This document shows, piece after piece, positions 34,852 through 43,377 of a stretch of DNA of 56,355 bases; the stretch's first letter is position 1; each line of letters opens with the position of its first letter. Location of the stretch: positions 1 to 56,355 of the forward strand of contig JABXJT010000027.1 of NCBI GenBank assembly GCA_013375455.1, given 5' to 3'. The stretch comes from Candidatus Helarchaeota archaeon. Its GTDB lineage: Archaea > Asgardarchaeota > Lokiarchaeia > Helarchaeales > HEL-GB-A. A program made the position numbers and the translations under genes. The notes beneath the pieces are model-generated. The model did no database searches. It worked only from the letters and a program-made list of their open reading frames with translations, and was not told where the DNA came from.

Positions 34852-35199
34852 CTAGAAAGTTAGGGTATTATCACTTTCAGCGCACGCTTGTACAATCTCA
34901 TGCATTCCAACTATCTGGCAACCATCTGCGAGATCTTCCTGTTTAATGCCTCGGGCACCACAACACACCCCGCAAACGATCACTTTGAGTCCTTCTTCGA
35001 TGGCATTTTCTAAATATTCAAGCTGGTTTGGATATTCGGCAGGCTTTTGTTCTTTTTTGCCTACGAAAACACCGTCCTGAATCAGGATAACGGTAACATC
35101 GTGTCCATCTATAAGTGCTGTTAATGCGAATCTTAGGGCGGTATAGGGGCGCTCTCTGCCGTATGGGCTCTCTAATATCATTACAGTTAATTTTGCCAT
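34852..35199 (-). CDS. DsrE/DsrF-like sulfur-relay protein
   Basis: This 115-aa protein has a DsrE fold: a LTVMILESPYGRERPYTALR start, then HDVTVILIQDGVF and VIVCGVCCGARGI. The Cys cluster is where TusD-type proteins carry sulfur. It is upstream of tusA in the same operon and divergent from a LysR-type regulator, which may control both. TATA and start contexts are ordinary. Confidence 0.88.
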   Translation of the reverse strand: MAKLTVMILESPYGRERPYTALRFALTALIDGHDVTVILIQDGVFVGKKEQKPAEYPNQLEYLENAIEEGLKVIVCGVCCGARGIKQEDLADGCQIVGMHEIVQACAESDNTLTF

Positions 35200-35227
35200 G
35201 ATTAATGCCTCAATTTATTGAGAAATG

Positions 35228-35295
35228 CTTCTAATCTGTGTAGTAATCAGTTTCTATTTAAAAGTATCAAATTAAGTAATAATATCTATTAGAAG
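35228..35295. promoter_or_regulatory. Possible operator in the dsrE/LysR divergent region
   Basis: The 8-base word CTTCTAAT (35228-35235) recurs as its complement ATTAGAAG (35288-35295), and the second copy abuts a TATA-like ACTTATAAAG at 35296. LysR-type regulators often bind such spaced inverted half-sites between divergent genes. The match is short and could be chance. Confidence 0.25.
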
Positions 35296-35338
35296 AACTT
35301 ATAAAGAAGGATTTCTCATCATTAAAAAGGTATGAAAA

Positions 35339-36244
35339 ATGTCACTGAACCTTCACTTTTTAGAAACACTCACAAAAATCGTGGAATTCGGAAGTTTTTC
35401 AAAAACAGCACAACATTTAAACCTGAGTCAGAGTGCAATCAGTCAGCAAATTGATGTGTTAGAAAAGTATTTTGGAGCTAAATTGTTCGAAAGAAGTATA
35501 AAAGGTGTTGAATTAACTGAACAAGGGAAAATATTGTTAAAATACAGTAATTTAATTCAAGAGAGTTTATTAAATGCAAAGAAAGAAATTTTGGATTCCT
35601 TAGGAGAGATAAAGGGTACAATTAAAATAAGTAGTTCTACAATCCCAGGAGAACACATTCTTCCGAAATATATAATTAAATGTAAGAAAAAATATCCAAG
35701 TATTAATTTTCAGATTGAAGTGAATGATACCGAAATAAGCCTGACCAAATTAAAAAATGAAGTCGTTGATTTAGCGGCAGTCGGCAGTTTAGAAGATGAG
35801 AAAGGCTTTGAGATTATCGATCTTGCTGAAGAAGAATTAGTTCTTGCCGTACCTAAAGATCACGAGTTAGCACGAGAAGGGCTTAATAATAATGCTGATA
35901 TTTTAAAATATTCGTATATTTTTCGGGAAAGTACCTCAGGAACAAGAAAAGAGAGCGAAAAGATTCTAGAAAAGGCTGGTATTAAGAGTAAGGACTTGCA
36001 AATTGTAGGTGAATTAAATACGACTGAATCCATTCTAACAGCTATTGCTGAAGGGTTGGGGATAAGTCTTGTCTCTTACATAGCAGCTTCAAAAATAGAG
36101 AAAAGTGGATTAATAAAATGTTTAAGGCTTCCTAATATATCTACGAAACGAAAGTTATACCTCGTAAAGAAAAAAGGGAAAGAAGAAACTGAAAGTTCAC
36201 CATTAAAGACCTTTTGGGAATTTGTGATTAATGAGACAAAATAA
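35339..36244 (+). CDS. LysR-family transcriptional regulator
   Basis: In this 301-aa protein, residues 1-60 are the LysR winged helix (FSKTAQHLNLSQSAISQQID, then GAKLFERS) and residues about 90-295 the periplasmic-binding-protein-like effector domain (GTIKISSSTIPGEHILPKYI). This is CysB/Cbl-like in organisation. The start ATG 35339 follows AAGGT. Divergence from dsrE-tusA suggests it senses a sulfur- or redox-related effector (inference). Confidence 0.92.
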   Translation: MSLNLHFLETLTKIVEFGSFSKTAQHLNLSQSAISQQIDVLEKYFGAKLFERSIKGVELTEQGKILLKYSNLIQESLLNAKKEILDSLGEIKGTIKISSSTIPGEHILPKYIIKCKKKYPSINFQIEVNDTEISLTKLKNEVVDLAAVGSLEDEKGFEIIDLAEEELVLAVPKDHELAREGLNNNADILKYSYIFRESTSGTRKESEKILEKAGIKSKDLQIVGELNTTESILTAIAEGLGISLVSYIAASKIEKSGLIKCLRLPNISTKRKLYLVKKKGKEETESSPLKTFWEFVINETK

Positions 36245-36252
36245 TAATAATT

Positions 36253-37056
36253 TCATTTTTCTTTCTTTTTTATATAAAATTCAAGCCTGTCGAATATTTC
36301 CTTCAGAAGAAGAGGCACTAGGAAGATCCACCATAAGAATAACCATGCTGGCATTCCTAGAAAGATGGGGTTAATATATACATAGAGACCGAAAGTGACC
36401 ATTAATCCTTCAAAGAGAAACGCGTAAGGTAAGATTGCAATAATTAAAAATTCGTTTTTCTTTGGGCGGAATAGAATAATTCGGATTAGAATGATTCCTG
36501 CATAGAAGACAGAAGGCAGTAATGGGTCCATATAAGTATTATATATGGCTATTCGTAAACAAGCAAAAACAATGAGATCAATGACCAATTGCTTATTTAC
36601 CCATCCACTTAAACCGGGTTTAGTTTTTTGGAATTCGTCCCCTCTGAACCACTTGAGATGAAAGACTTTACGGAACAATAAGAAAATTTGGCCCCAAAAT
36701 AGAATCATCCATAGCGGTAATAAGCCATTAAGGATGGGAAGAATTGTAATTGAAGAATAACTATAAATCCCTGTAATTATCGACATTAGATCATTTCCAC
36801 CACCTGCTAGAACACCTAAGAGAAAGAAAAGCCAATCTCCCCTCTCGTTGATTAAGATGAATCTGATGCTAAGATTGATGCCGAAAATTATGGTGATGAT
36901 TATCGTGTACAATACATCTGTACTGGCCAATTGCCCAAGTAGACTGACCGTGACGATCATAACGAATAAAAACAAGATTTCCCAAATTAGGCGCTGTTCT
37001 GGTGTTGTTGGGGGATATTGAAGCCAATTGTTTGAGTTCTTTTCAGGTACTGTCAT
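36253..37056 (-). CDS. Polytopic membrane protein (about seven spans)
   Basis: This 267-aa protein has about seven hydrophobic helices (LIWEILFLFVMIVTVSLLGQ, VLYTIIITIIFGI, and WLFLWWIFLVPLLLKEIF near the end). A GVLAGGGNDLMSI turn carries the only conserved-looking polar residues. It lies 36 bases downstream of the radical SAM gene in the same direction, so it probably acts with it, for example as a lipid- or substrate-handling membrane component. The family is not recognised. Confidence 0.75.
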   Translation of the reverse strand: MTVPEKNSNNWLQYPPTTPEQRLIWEILFLFVMIVTVSLLGQLASTDVLYTIIITIIFGINLSIRFILINERGDWLFFLLGVLAGGGNDLMSIITGIYSYSSITILPILNGLLPLWMILFWGQIFLLFRKVFHLKWFRGDEFQKTKPGLSGWVNKQLVIDLIVFACLRIAIYNTYMDPLLPSVFYAGIILIRIILFRPKKNEFLIIAILPYAFLFEGLMVTFGLYVYINPIFLGMPAWLFLWWIFLVPLLLKEIFDRLEFYIKKKEK

Positions 37057-37092
37057 ATAATATAATCCGATTAATGATTCATTGAAAATTAA

Positions 37093-38355
37093 TTATCCTA
37101 TAAGCCCCTGGATTTCATTAAAGATACCACTATCGAATAGTCCAAGAAGAGCCCGGCCGTATGCATCGGTGACACAATTCTGCATCCAGGCGCAATGGCC
37201 CCTGCACTGATTTTCTCCAGCTCCATGGAAATTGCTGGGGTTTATTTGCTTTTCTGCGGCTTTGTGTGCCTCATTCAGATTTTTGTAATCCAAAACATTA
37301 ACCATTGCACAGTTTGGATATGCTTTACAAGGCCAAAATAATTCACCAGTGTAATCGATGTGATCGAATACGACAGGATAGCAATTTAATCCCTTCACAC
37401 GCAGTAATCGATCGAGCATTTTAGTAGAGGCAATCATAGGATGGCCTTGCTTGGAACGCTCAAGGATTTTATCCACTAGCGCTTGGTATCTAGGATTATT
37501 GACTAATTCATAATCTGGCTCATGACCTAAATTAGCCGATACTGGAGAGAAACAAATCCCTAAATCACAGCACCAATCCAAGATATCAAATGATTCTTCG
37601 ATAGTATCCCGCGTAATAACCGTATTTGCGACTAATTTGAAGTGTACAAAATTCTGGAGAATTCTTAGAGCCAAAATATTTCGCAAAACTTTACGAGAGA
37701 TGTTGTCTTTTACTTCATACATCTCTGATAATTGAGGAATACTCAGGGAATCTAATGAAATAATGATAACATCCATCTGTGATAAGAAATTTTTATAGCG
37801 GGGCTTCAGGAGTAAATCACCAATTAAAGCCCCATTCGTGTTTATCATATTAAACATATTTAATTTAGTCGAATAATCAAGCAATTCAGGTAAATCTTTC
37901 CGAAGTGTGGGTTCACCACCGCAGAAGTAGATAGCAGAGCTATTTTTCATAATTTTTAATAATTTTTTCCCCTGTTCCATGTTCAAATCTTTATTGAATC
38001 CCTCCCGATAGAGCAACGGATATTTCCCACCCCGATGATTACTGCAATAACTGCATAGAAAGTTACACTGGTTTGTCATAGTCCATATGTAGAAGAGGGG
38101 AATGAAATTATGGTTTCCTTTTGCCATGCGACTTTTATTAATGAAAAGAGCTTTGAGCGTCTTGTATAAAGCGATTAATTTCCTTTTTTGGAAAAAAGTG
38201 CCAGATAATGGGCTTTTAACCCGGTTAATAAGACGTGCAATTTTTAATGCCAATTGCCCGGCTTCACGGTGCATCTCGTTCCAATCGGGATGATGAGATT
38301 TAGGCTTATAATAATGAAACTTTGGAAATACTAAATCTCGCACCTTTGGATTCAT
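37093..38355 (-). CDS. Radical SAM protein with C-terminal Cys-rich (SPASM/twitch-like) region
   Basis: This 420-aa protein has a radical SAM cluster motif CNFLCSYC (residues about 94-101), with YFCGGEPTLR for SAM binding and IISLDSLS. The C-terminal part has additional Cys (CYPVV, WPCKAYPNC, ENQCRGHCAWMQNC), fitting an auxiliary Fe-S cluster. SPASM proteins modify peptides or small molecules; the substrate is unknown. The start ATG 38355 follows GTGAGTGATTAG. Neighbours are a cupin upstream and a membrane protein downstream on the same strand. Confidence 0.88.
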   Translation of the reverse strand: MNPKVRDLVFPKFHYYKPKSHHPDWNEMHREAGQLALKIARLINRVKSPLSGTFFQKRKLIALYKTLKALFINKSRMAKGNHNFIPLFYIWTMTNQCNFLCSYCSNHRGGKYPLLYREGFNKDLNMEQGKKLLKIMKNSSAIYFCGGEPTLRKDLPELLDYSTKLNMFNMINTNGALIGDLLLKPRYKNFLSQMDVIIISLDSLSIPQLSEMYEVKDNISRKVLRNILALRILQNFVHFKLVANTVITRDTIEESFDILDWCCDLGICFSPVSANLGHEPDYELVNNPRYQALVDKILERSKQGHPMIASTKMLDRLLRVKGLNCYPVVFDHIDYTGELFWPCKAYPNCAMVNVLDYKNLNEAHKAAEKQINPSNFHGAGENQCRGHCAWMQNCVTDAYGRALLGLFDSGIFNEIQGLIG

Positions 38356-38393
38356 CTAATCACTCACGTTAGATCCGAATAGGACCATAAAAA

Positions 38394-38726
38394 TTATTTG
38401 TAATCGTCCCTTGCGGGATTAAAAACATCGATGACAATGGCGTCTTCGATGATTGTGGCGCCGTGTTCAGCATTGGATGGGGCATAATAACTATCACCCG
38501 ATTTTAATCGATAGGTTTTTCCGTAGATATGGAAATCTAAAACCCCTTTGACAACATAGCCCATTTGATGATGGGGATGTGAGTGCATTGGAAGGTTCGC
38601 GTCTTTTCTTAAATCGAAATAAATTAACATAACTTGATCATTATATACAAGCGTGTGACGATATATTCCTTCAAGCATTTTCACGGGTTTAACATCTTTA
38701 AAATTAATGACTTTCATTTCAGGCAT
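38394..38726 (-). CDS. Cupin-domain protein
   Basis: This 110-aa single cupin has the metal-ligand motif HSHPHHQMGYVVKG; the usual Glu is Gln here. A second half follows with YRLKSGDSYYAPSNAEHG. It may be a small-molecule isomerase, dioxygenase or sensor. It lies 38 bases upstream of the radical SAM gene, so may help in the same pathway. Confidence 0.88.
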   Translation of the reverse strand: MPEMKVINFKDVKPVKMLEGIYRHTLVYNDQVMLIYFDLRKDANLPMHSHPHHQMGYVVKGVLDFHIYGKTYRLKSGDSYYAPSNAEHGATIIEDAIVIDVFNPARDDYK

Positions 38727-38781
38727 TCATTGATCGCCTACCTACTAATTTAATTCTTGGTTTAAGTAAAAAAAAAGGAAG

Positions 38782-40038
38782 TTATAAATTATCTTCTGGA
38801 ACTGAATCGTCTATAAAAGAAGTTTCTGTAGAATTAAGATCCATGACTGAGGGAGGAACGCTACTCGGTGGGAAAGTGACTTCTTCGATGTTCGATTCTT
38901 CCCCTTTCAAATAGATCAGGAGGAGCCCCAAACCAGTAATTATAGCGCAAACTAATACAACCCACGGATTTCCACCTACTTGGTATCCACCACCAATTCC
39001 AAGTCCAATGAGAAAACCACAGAAAAAGGCGAGGAAACTAAATAACAGAAATACAGCATAATAGCGCCCTCTCATATCTTGTGGTGCGATATCTCCTAAA
39101 ACTATGAGAATGGTTGTTAGCGCTATGGGAATGCCGGCGAGGAAAACAGCTCCAATAGGGAAGAAGTATGATAGGAAGGAGATAGTACATAGAATTGCGC
39201 CATAAAACAAGACTTGTTTGCGTCCTTTATCAAGGAGATAACCACTGACAATAAGGAGGAGCCCACCAACGGCGAACCCAATACTTGCGATTTGTTGGTA
39301 AGACTGATAGTCTTCTTGTCCTAATCCTCCAATGGGCATGAAAATTCCTTGGGCAAGCCATATCAATATAAATGCTATGAGGTAGGTGCGAAATTTAGAA
39401 TTATTCCAAATGAAGTCAATAGATGCTGTAATCTTATCCAAGATACTTTGTGTGGCGTACTCTCTATCGCTTGGTGGTTGATTTTCCTTATCAATGCTTG
39501 TGAAAAGAATATATATCGCGATACCTGCACCTGCTAGCTTTATTATAGCAATTACTATTATAAAGGCACTTGAAGCGAAAAGTGTAGAGCTGTACCAAGA
39601 GAGAAGGATGCCAGAAACAATCCAAGCGATCCCAGCAATTAAGCCTGTAACCTTCCCCCGTTGTTCCATTTTCGTGATATCAGCAAAAAATGCGAGCATA
39701 GCAGCAATGGTAAACCCAGATAAAAGCCCAATAAAAATCCATAAAAATATGAGAGGTAACGTCTCAGTAATGACAAAAGCAACGACCAATGTAAGTATTG
39801 CTTCCGGGATCAGAAGAAGCAAGCACCACACGCGCCTTCGAGCATCCACGGTTACGCCAGCAAATATTAAAGCGACCAGCATTGGTATTAGATACCAATA
39901 TATAACCCCGAAGTCTTGTATTAGAGCCATTATTATCGTAATCACATCAATTCCAAGGAAAATGATGAAAAATACCAGTAAAAAACTGAAAATTTTTTTC
40001 TCCATGTCGATTTCTAAGCGATCTAAAATATTAGGCAT
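38782..40038 (-). CDS. MFS-type transporter
   Basis: This 418-aa protein has about 12 hydrophobic segments, and AMLAFFADITKMEQRGKVTG is the MFS loop 2-3-type signature. The C-terminal half has DKGRKQVLFYG, the matching motif of the second half, then IAPQDMRGRYYAV. The start is ATG 40038 (MPNILDRLEI), with AGGTGA five bases upstream; earlier in-frame starts would add an unlikely leader. The C-terminal tail is acidic and cytosolic. The substrate is unknown. Confidence 0.88.
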   Translation of the reverse strand: MPNILDRLEIDMEKKIFSFLLVFFIIFLGIDVITIIMALIQDFGVIYWYLIPMLVALIFAGVTVDARRRVWCLLLLIPEAILTLVVAFVITETLPLIFLWIFIGLLSGFTIAAMLAFFADITKMEQRGKVTGLIAGIAWIVSGILLSWYSSTLFASSAFIIVIAIIKLAGAGIAIYILFTSIDKENQPPSDREYATQSILDKITASIDFIWNNSKFRTYLIAFILIWLAQGIFMPIGGLGQEDYQSYQQIASIGFAVGGLLLIVSGYLLDKGRKQVLFYGAILCTISFLSYFFPIGAVFLAGIPIALTTILIVLGDIAPQDMRGRYYAVFLLFSFLAFFCGFLIGLGIGGGYQVGGNPWVVLVCAIITGLGLLLIYLKGEESNIEEVTFPPSSVPPSVMDLNSTETSFIDDSVPEDNL

Positions 40039-40185
40039 CGTATTCACCTTTGAAATGTGATTATTATTAAGATATATGTCAATTTTAAATGTATATTTTA
40101 CAGGAAGATAATTCATCTGACAAAAACTTTAATTAAGTTCCTACGTCGTGGTTTTACCTAGAATTAATTGAAGGGTGTCATTAAA

Positions 40186-40650
40186 GTGATAAACGTACGA
40201 GAATATACCGATAAGGATTATACCGCGGCAACGACCCTCATGCGAAAGCTAACGGAATTGATGGGGGAAAAATTCAATGAATTTAGGTGGAAGACTTCGC
40301 TTCTCGCCAGAAAAAGTGCACAAGAGGGTATGTTTGTCGCAATTGAAGAGGAAAAAGTAGTAGGGATGAGTTTTGCCGAAATTCGGGGACGAGAGCCTCC
40401 TTATGGGTATATAAGTAGCGTAATTGTTGATGATGACTACCGCGGGCAAGGAATTGGCGAGTTATTGATTCAAAAGGCCGTTATGTATTTAGGTCGTCGT
40501 GGAGCGAATACAGTTCGGATCAATGTAAGAAAAGACGCCGTGGGCGCTATCAAATTATATGATAAAGTTGGTTTCAAAGAAAAATATCGAGTCATGGAAT
40601 TAGAATTAACTAAAGAAAAAATGGAAAAGCAGCAACCCCCAAAAGCCTGA
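40186..40650 (+). CDS. GNAT-family N-acetyltransferase
   Basis: This 154-aa protein has motif A VDDDYRGQGIGELLIQKAV (acetyl-CoA pyrophosphate loop) and a C-terminal KLYDKVGFKEKYRVMEL of the RimI type. It acetylates an amine or protein N-terminus. The GTG at 40186 (MINVREYTDKDY) fits the GNAT start, with GGGTG eight bases upstream; the TTG at 40168 is an alternative. Confidence 0.9.
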   Translation: MINVREYTDKDYTAATTLMRKLTELMGEKFNEFRWKTSLLARKSAQEGMFVAIEEEKVVGMSFAEIRGREPPYGYISSVIVDDDYRGQGIGELLIQKAVMYLGRRGANTVRINVRKDAVGAIKLYDKVGFKEKYRVMELELTKEKMEKQQPPKA

Positions 40651-40652
40651 GA

Positions 40653-41630
40653 TCAGTTTTTTAATTTATTTTTGAAGAGGACTTTTACCTCACATCCCTC
40701 ATCACCAGCAACTGCTCGTTTCGAGGCAATTGCAGTTAATTGAGGATTAATTGTTTCAGCTAATGCGGCTTCCCAGGTTACAAAGGCTTTACAGAAGGCA
40801 GGATATTTTAATCCGCGATGAGGGCATTCATAAGGACCTTGACAAAACCGTACAATCGAATATTTATCAGTTGCCTCAATAACTGGTTCAATATCCGGGT
40901 AGCAGTACCGCATCCAACTCACAAGCCCATAGACTACGTAAATATACATTATCATTGACATTAATGTTTTTACACTGCTTCCTGGATATAATTCAGTTTT
41001 TTTGAGCCGTAATGCTTCGTGATGCCCGAATTTTCTTGCAGCATCTTGAGTGGCTTCTACAAATTTATCTCGATATGCAGACTCAAAAATCCAGTTCAAA
41101 GCGCCTCCAGAGAGACTCCCAGCGAATTGTAAATAGGATAATATAGGATTTCTGGAAATCAATTTCACGGATCGATTGATATTAACTATAATATCTTTAA
41201 TTCTTCGTAAGATGATCCTGAAACTCTGCCCCATCAAATGGGGCAAAAAATTTGATCCAACAATTTTATGAGCAGATTTTGTGCCATAACTCAAAATTAA
41301 ATACCAAAATCGGGCGCGATCTTCCCAAGTTATTCGATTTTTTGCCTGTATGACTCCTTCAGGAAGCCAATCGGGGGGGGTTCTTTCTACCTCCCATACA
41401 ACATGATGATATCGCGGTGACACCTCACGAAAAAGTCGTACTGGAATTTTCAGGAAAAGAGTGAGGCCTAACACAACACCCCAATTCGATGCAAGCGTGA
41501 CATACGTTTCTGAAGTATTCAATAATAAGAAAATTAGAACCATAAGAAGACACGTGACAAATAAGAGGAAGAGTGCACCCAACATGCTCATGCCTTCAGA
41601 TTTCACAATGCTATTTATATGTGTTGTCAT
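40653..41630 (-). CDS. Two-span membrane protein of unknown function
   Basis: This 325-aa protein has two N-terminal hydrophobic helices (about residues 14-38 and 48-62) and a long soluble domain. The end resembles ATC-hydrolase-like/Cys-bearing enzyme folds (CQGPYECPHRGL, FVTWEAALAETINPQL, GDEGCEVKVLFK), but the match is weak. The ATG start at 41630 has no Shine-Dalgarno and may be leaderless. Only 36 bases separate it from the divergent gene at 41667. Confidence 0.6.
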   Translation of the reverse strand: MTTHINSIVKSEGMSMLGALFLLFVTCLLMVLIFLLLNTSETYVTLASNWGVVLGLTLFLKIPVRLFREVSPRYHHVVWEVERTPPDWLPEGVIQAKNRITWEDRARFWYLILSYGTKSAHKIVGSNFLPHLMGQSFRIILRRIKDIIVNINRSVKLISRNPILSYLQFAGSLSGGALNWIFESAYRDKFVEATQDAARKFGHHEALRLKKTELYPGSSVKTLMSMIMYIYVVYGLVSWMRYCYPDIEPVIEATDKYSIVRFCQGPYECPHRGLKYPAFCKAFVTWEAALAETINPQLTAIASKRAVAGDEGCEVKVLFKNKLKN

Positions 41631-41666
41631 AAAATTTAATTAGAAATTACTGTGTGAGTGAAATTC

Positions 41667-41987
41667 ATGACTCCCGAAAGCAAATCAAAACCCTTAGATG
41701 TTAGACTAGAAATCGTGAATAAAAAAGATTGGAAATCTGCCAAGAGCTTACTTGTGAAGGTGAATGGACAGTTTAGAAATAGTGGATGGAGAGTAAAGGA
41801 GCACTCTTATCAAGTTAAAGGTGATATAATAGAAATGGATATTAAAGCGAAGCATCTTGGTGGTTTGTCAGCTATGGTTCTCACTCCTTTTGAGGTAGCC
41901 GAAAAAATCCAATTAGTTGATACAAAAATAAATTATGAAATTCGAGTTTTTATCGATGGCGATGAATACGCCACTGATCATCTTTAA
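41667..41987 (+). CDS. Hypothetical small protein
   Basis: This 106-aa protein starts at ATG 41667, preceded by GTGAGTGA; the GTG at 41658 is an alternative. It has an alpha/beta character (LDVRLEIVNKKDWKSAKSLL, KGDIIEMDIKAKH, YEIRVFIDGDEYATDHL). It is not recognised. Confidence 0.6.
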   Translation: MTPESKSKPLDVRLEIVNKKDWKSAKSLLVKVNGQFRNSGWRVKEHSYQVKGDIIEMDIKAKHLGGLSAMVLTPFEVAEKIQLVDTKINYEIRVFIDGDEYATDHL

Positions 41988-41989
41988 AA

Positions 41990-42163
41990 TTAGAAGAAGG
42001 GAGTTTCAAATTCCACTTGTTCAAATCGTAGCAGGTTTAATGTTAAGGAAACTACGATCAATGCAAAGAAAATTGCCCCAATGATCATAAAGGCGAGAGT
42101 AAGTTTATCCTCGAACCTTATTCTATCGTCCTCAAGTTCGAGAATGATTGAATTCAAGTCCAT
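41990..42163 (-). CDS. 57-residue single-span membrane protein
   Basis: An ATG-to-TAA frame on the minus strand begins MDLNSIILELEDDRIRFEDK. One TM helix (about residues 24-44, LAFMIIGAIFFALIVVSL) is followed by a short acidic tail ending ETPFF. A TATA-like TTTATAATT lies about 30 bases before the ATG, so it may be leaderless. Charge pattern and codons look coding. It stands 42 bases upstream of nothing on its strand and is convergent with the gene at 41667. The function is unknown. Confidence 0.6.
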   Translation of the reverse strand: MDLNSIILELEDDRIRFEDKLTLAFMIIGAIFFALIVVSLTLNLLRFEQVEFETPFF

Positions 42164-42205
42164 ATTGGATACATCATATTTGAGAATTATAAACTTTGCT
42201 TTTCA

Positions 42206-43216
42206 TTAAAAAGCGGAAGGAATTTCGAGTTGGGGTTTTTTAATGCGAATTCGAAAATAGTCCAAGAAAGTGGCATGATCAATTGAAAAACTCTGAAATT
42301 CGATATTTTGTTCGTAGATGGCATTGAGCAATTCATTTAGTTTCTGTGGAATATCAGTTGCAAAGATCTTTAAGGAATTTCTACCTACTTTTAAGATATA
42401 TTTTATCTTTTTGATCTCAAATAATTTCTCTATTAATTCTTCTGAAATAGAATCAAAATGCATTAGAATGGTGTGCCCACCACTGGGAAAGAAGAGTTTA
42501 ATGAGTGTTTCAGGTTTAGCAAATTCAATTACCTTACCTTTATCTAAGAGCGCAAGTCGATCTACATACTGTGCGACTTCGAGATCGTGTGAAACCATAA
42601 CGATGGTGGTATTTAAGGTCTTATTCAAGATTTTTAAGTAATTGAGAACGTCAATTCGAAGGTGAGCATCTAGCCCTGTTGTGGGTTCGTCCAAGATTAG
42701 GACTTCAGGATCGTGGATCAGCCCCACACAAATGGACACGCGTTTTTTCTCACCACCAGAGAGCTTTCTAACTTGTTTTTTCATCAGCTTTTCAGTGAAT
42801 CCTAAAATTTTGAGTATTTGCCTTGCGCGCTTTTCAATTTCCATTTTCGACATACCATACATTTTGCCAAAGTAATAAGCATTTTTTAAGGCGGAGAATT
42901 CAGGATAGATATCGTCTACACTTCCCATCTGGGGAACATAGCCCATTTTAACGATCGTATGCTTATGATCAAGAAAGACATCATAACCCGCAATTCTAGC
43001 AAAGCCTCTATCTGGTTTTATCTGTCCTGTCAATACTTTAATTGCTGTAGATTTTCCAGCCCCTGATTCGCCAATTATTCCCAGTATCTCGCCCTTATCA
43101 GCAATTAGACTGATATCCTCAATTAAGGTCATATCCTTTATTCGTACAGTAACGTGTGATATGAAAACGACGTTTTTTTTGAAACTTTTGGATGCTTTAG
43201 CCATTTTATTTACCAT
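42206..43216 (-). CDS. ABC-transporter ATP-binding protein
   Basis: This 336-aa protein has Walker A GESGAGKST, Q-loop YVPQMGS, signature LSGGEKKR, Walker B VLILDEPT and H-loop VMVSHD. About 110 extra C-terminal residues (SGGHTILMHFDSISEELIEK) form a regulatory end similar to that of the ATPase at 46989. It probably powers an ABC-2 exporter such as the divergent permease at 43378. The start may be ATG 43216, overlapping the stop of a 32-codon frame, or ATG 43204. Confidence 0.93.
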   Translation of the reverse strand: MVNKMAKASKSFKKNVVFISHVTVRIKDMTLIEDISLIADKGEILGIIGESGAGKSTAIKVLTGQIKPDRGFARIAGYDVFLDHKHTIVKMGYVPQMGSVDDIYPEFSALKNAYYFGKMYGMSKMEIEKRARQILKILGFTEKLMKKQVRKLSGGEKKRVSICVGLIHDPEVLILDEPTTGLDAHLRIDVLNYLKILNKTLNTTIVMVSHDLEVAQYVDRLALLDKGKVIEFAKPETLIKLFFPSGGHTILMHFDSISEELIEKLFEIKKIKYILKVGRNSLKIFATDIPQKLNELLNAIYEQNIEFQSFSIDHATFLDYFRIRIKKPQLEIPSAF

Positions 43217-43308
43217 ATAAAAACTCTGTCGCCATTAAGACGGTTCAATCCAGCCGCAATTATGTCAGCTACCAAAATCCCGCAAGCTGTTATTAAAATG
43301 GTTCTCAC
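43210..43308 (-). CDS. Possible 32-residue hydrophobic peptide overlapping the ABC ATPase start
   Basis: A GTG-initiated frame (MRTILITACGILVADIIAAG) encodes one hydrophobic helix and a short polar tail. Its TAA overlaps the ATG of the ATPase gene in ATGGTAA. A TATA box (43325-43337) places the transcription start near the GTG, so it could be a leaderless first cistron coupled to the ATPase. It may also be a chance frame. Confidence 0.35.
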   Translation of the reverse strand: MRTILITACGILVADIIAAGLNRLNGDRVFIW

Positions 43309-43324
43309 TGCGATGATTTTCTCA

Positions 43325-43337
43325 CAAAATATATAAT
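43325..43337. promoter_or_regulatory. Probable bidirectional TATA region of the ABC genes
   Basis: AAATATATAATAA is A/T-only and near-symmetric, lying between the divergent ABC ATPase (minus) and ABC-2 permease (plus). It sits about 25 bases from a plausible start on each side. Shared control of ATPase and permease is therefore possible. Confidence 0.35.
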
Positions 43338-43377
43338 AACACTGGTCATTTATCAATTATAACAATGGTGTTCCAAA

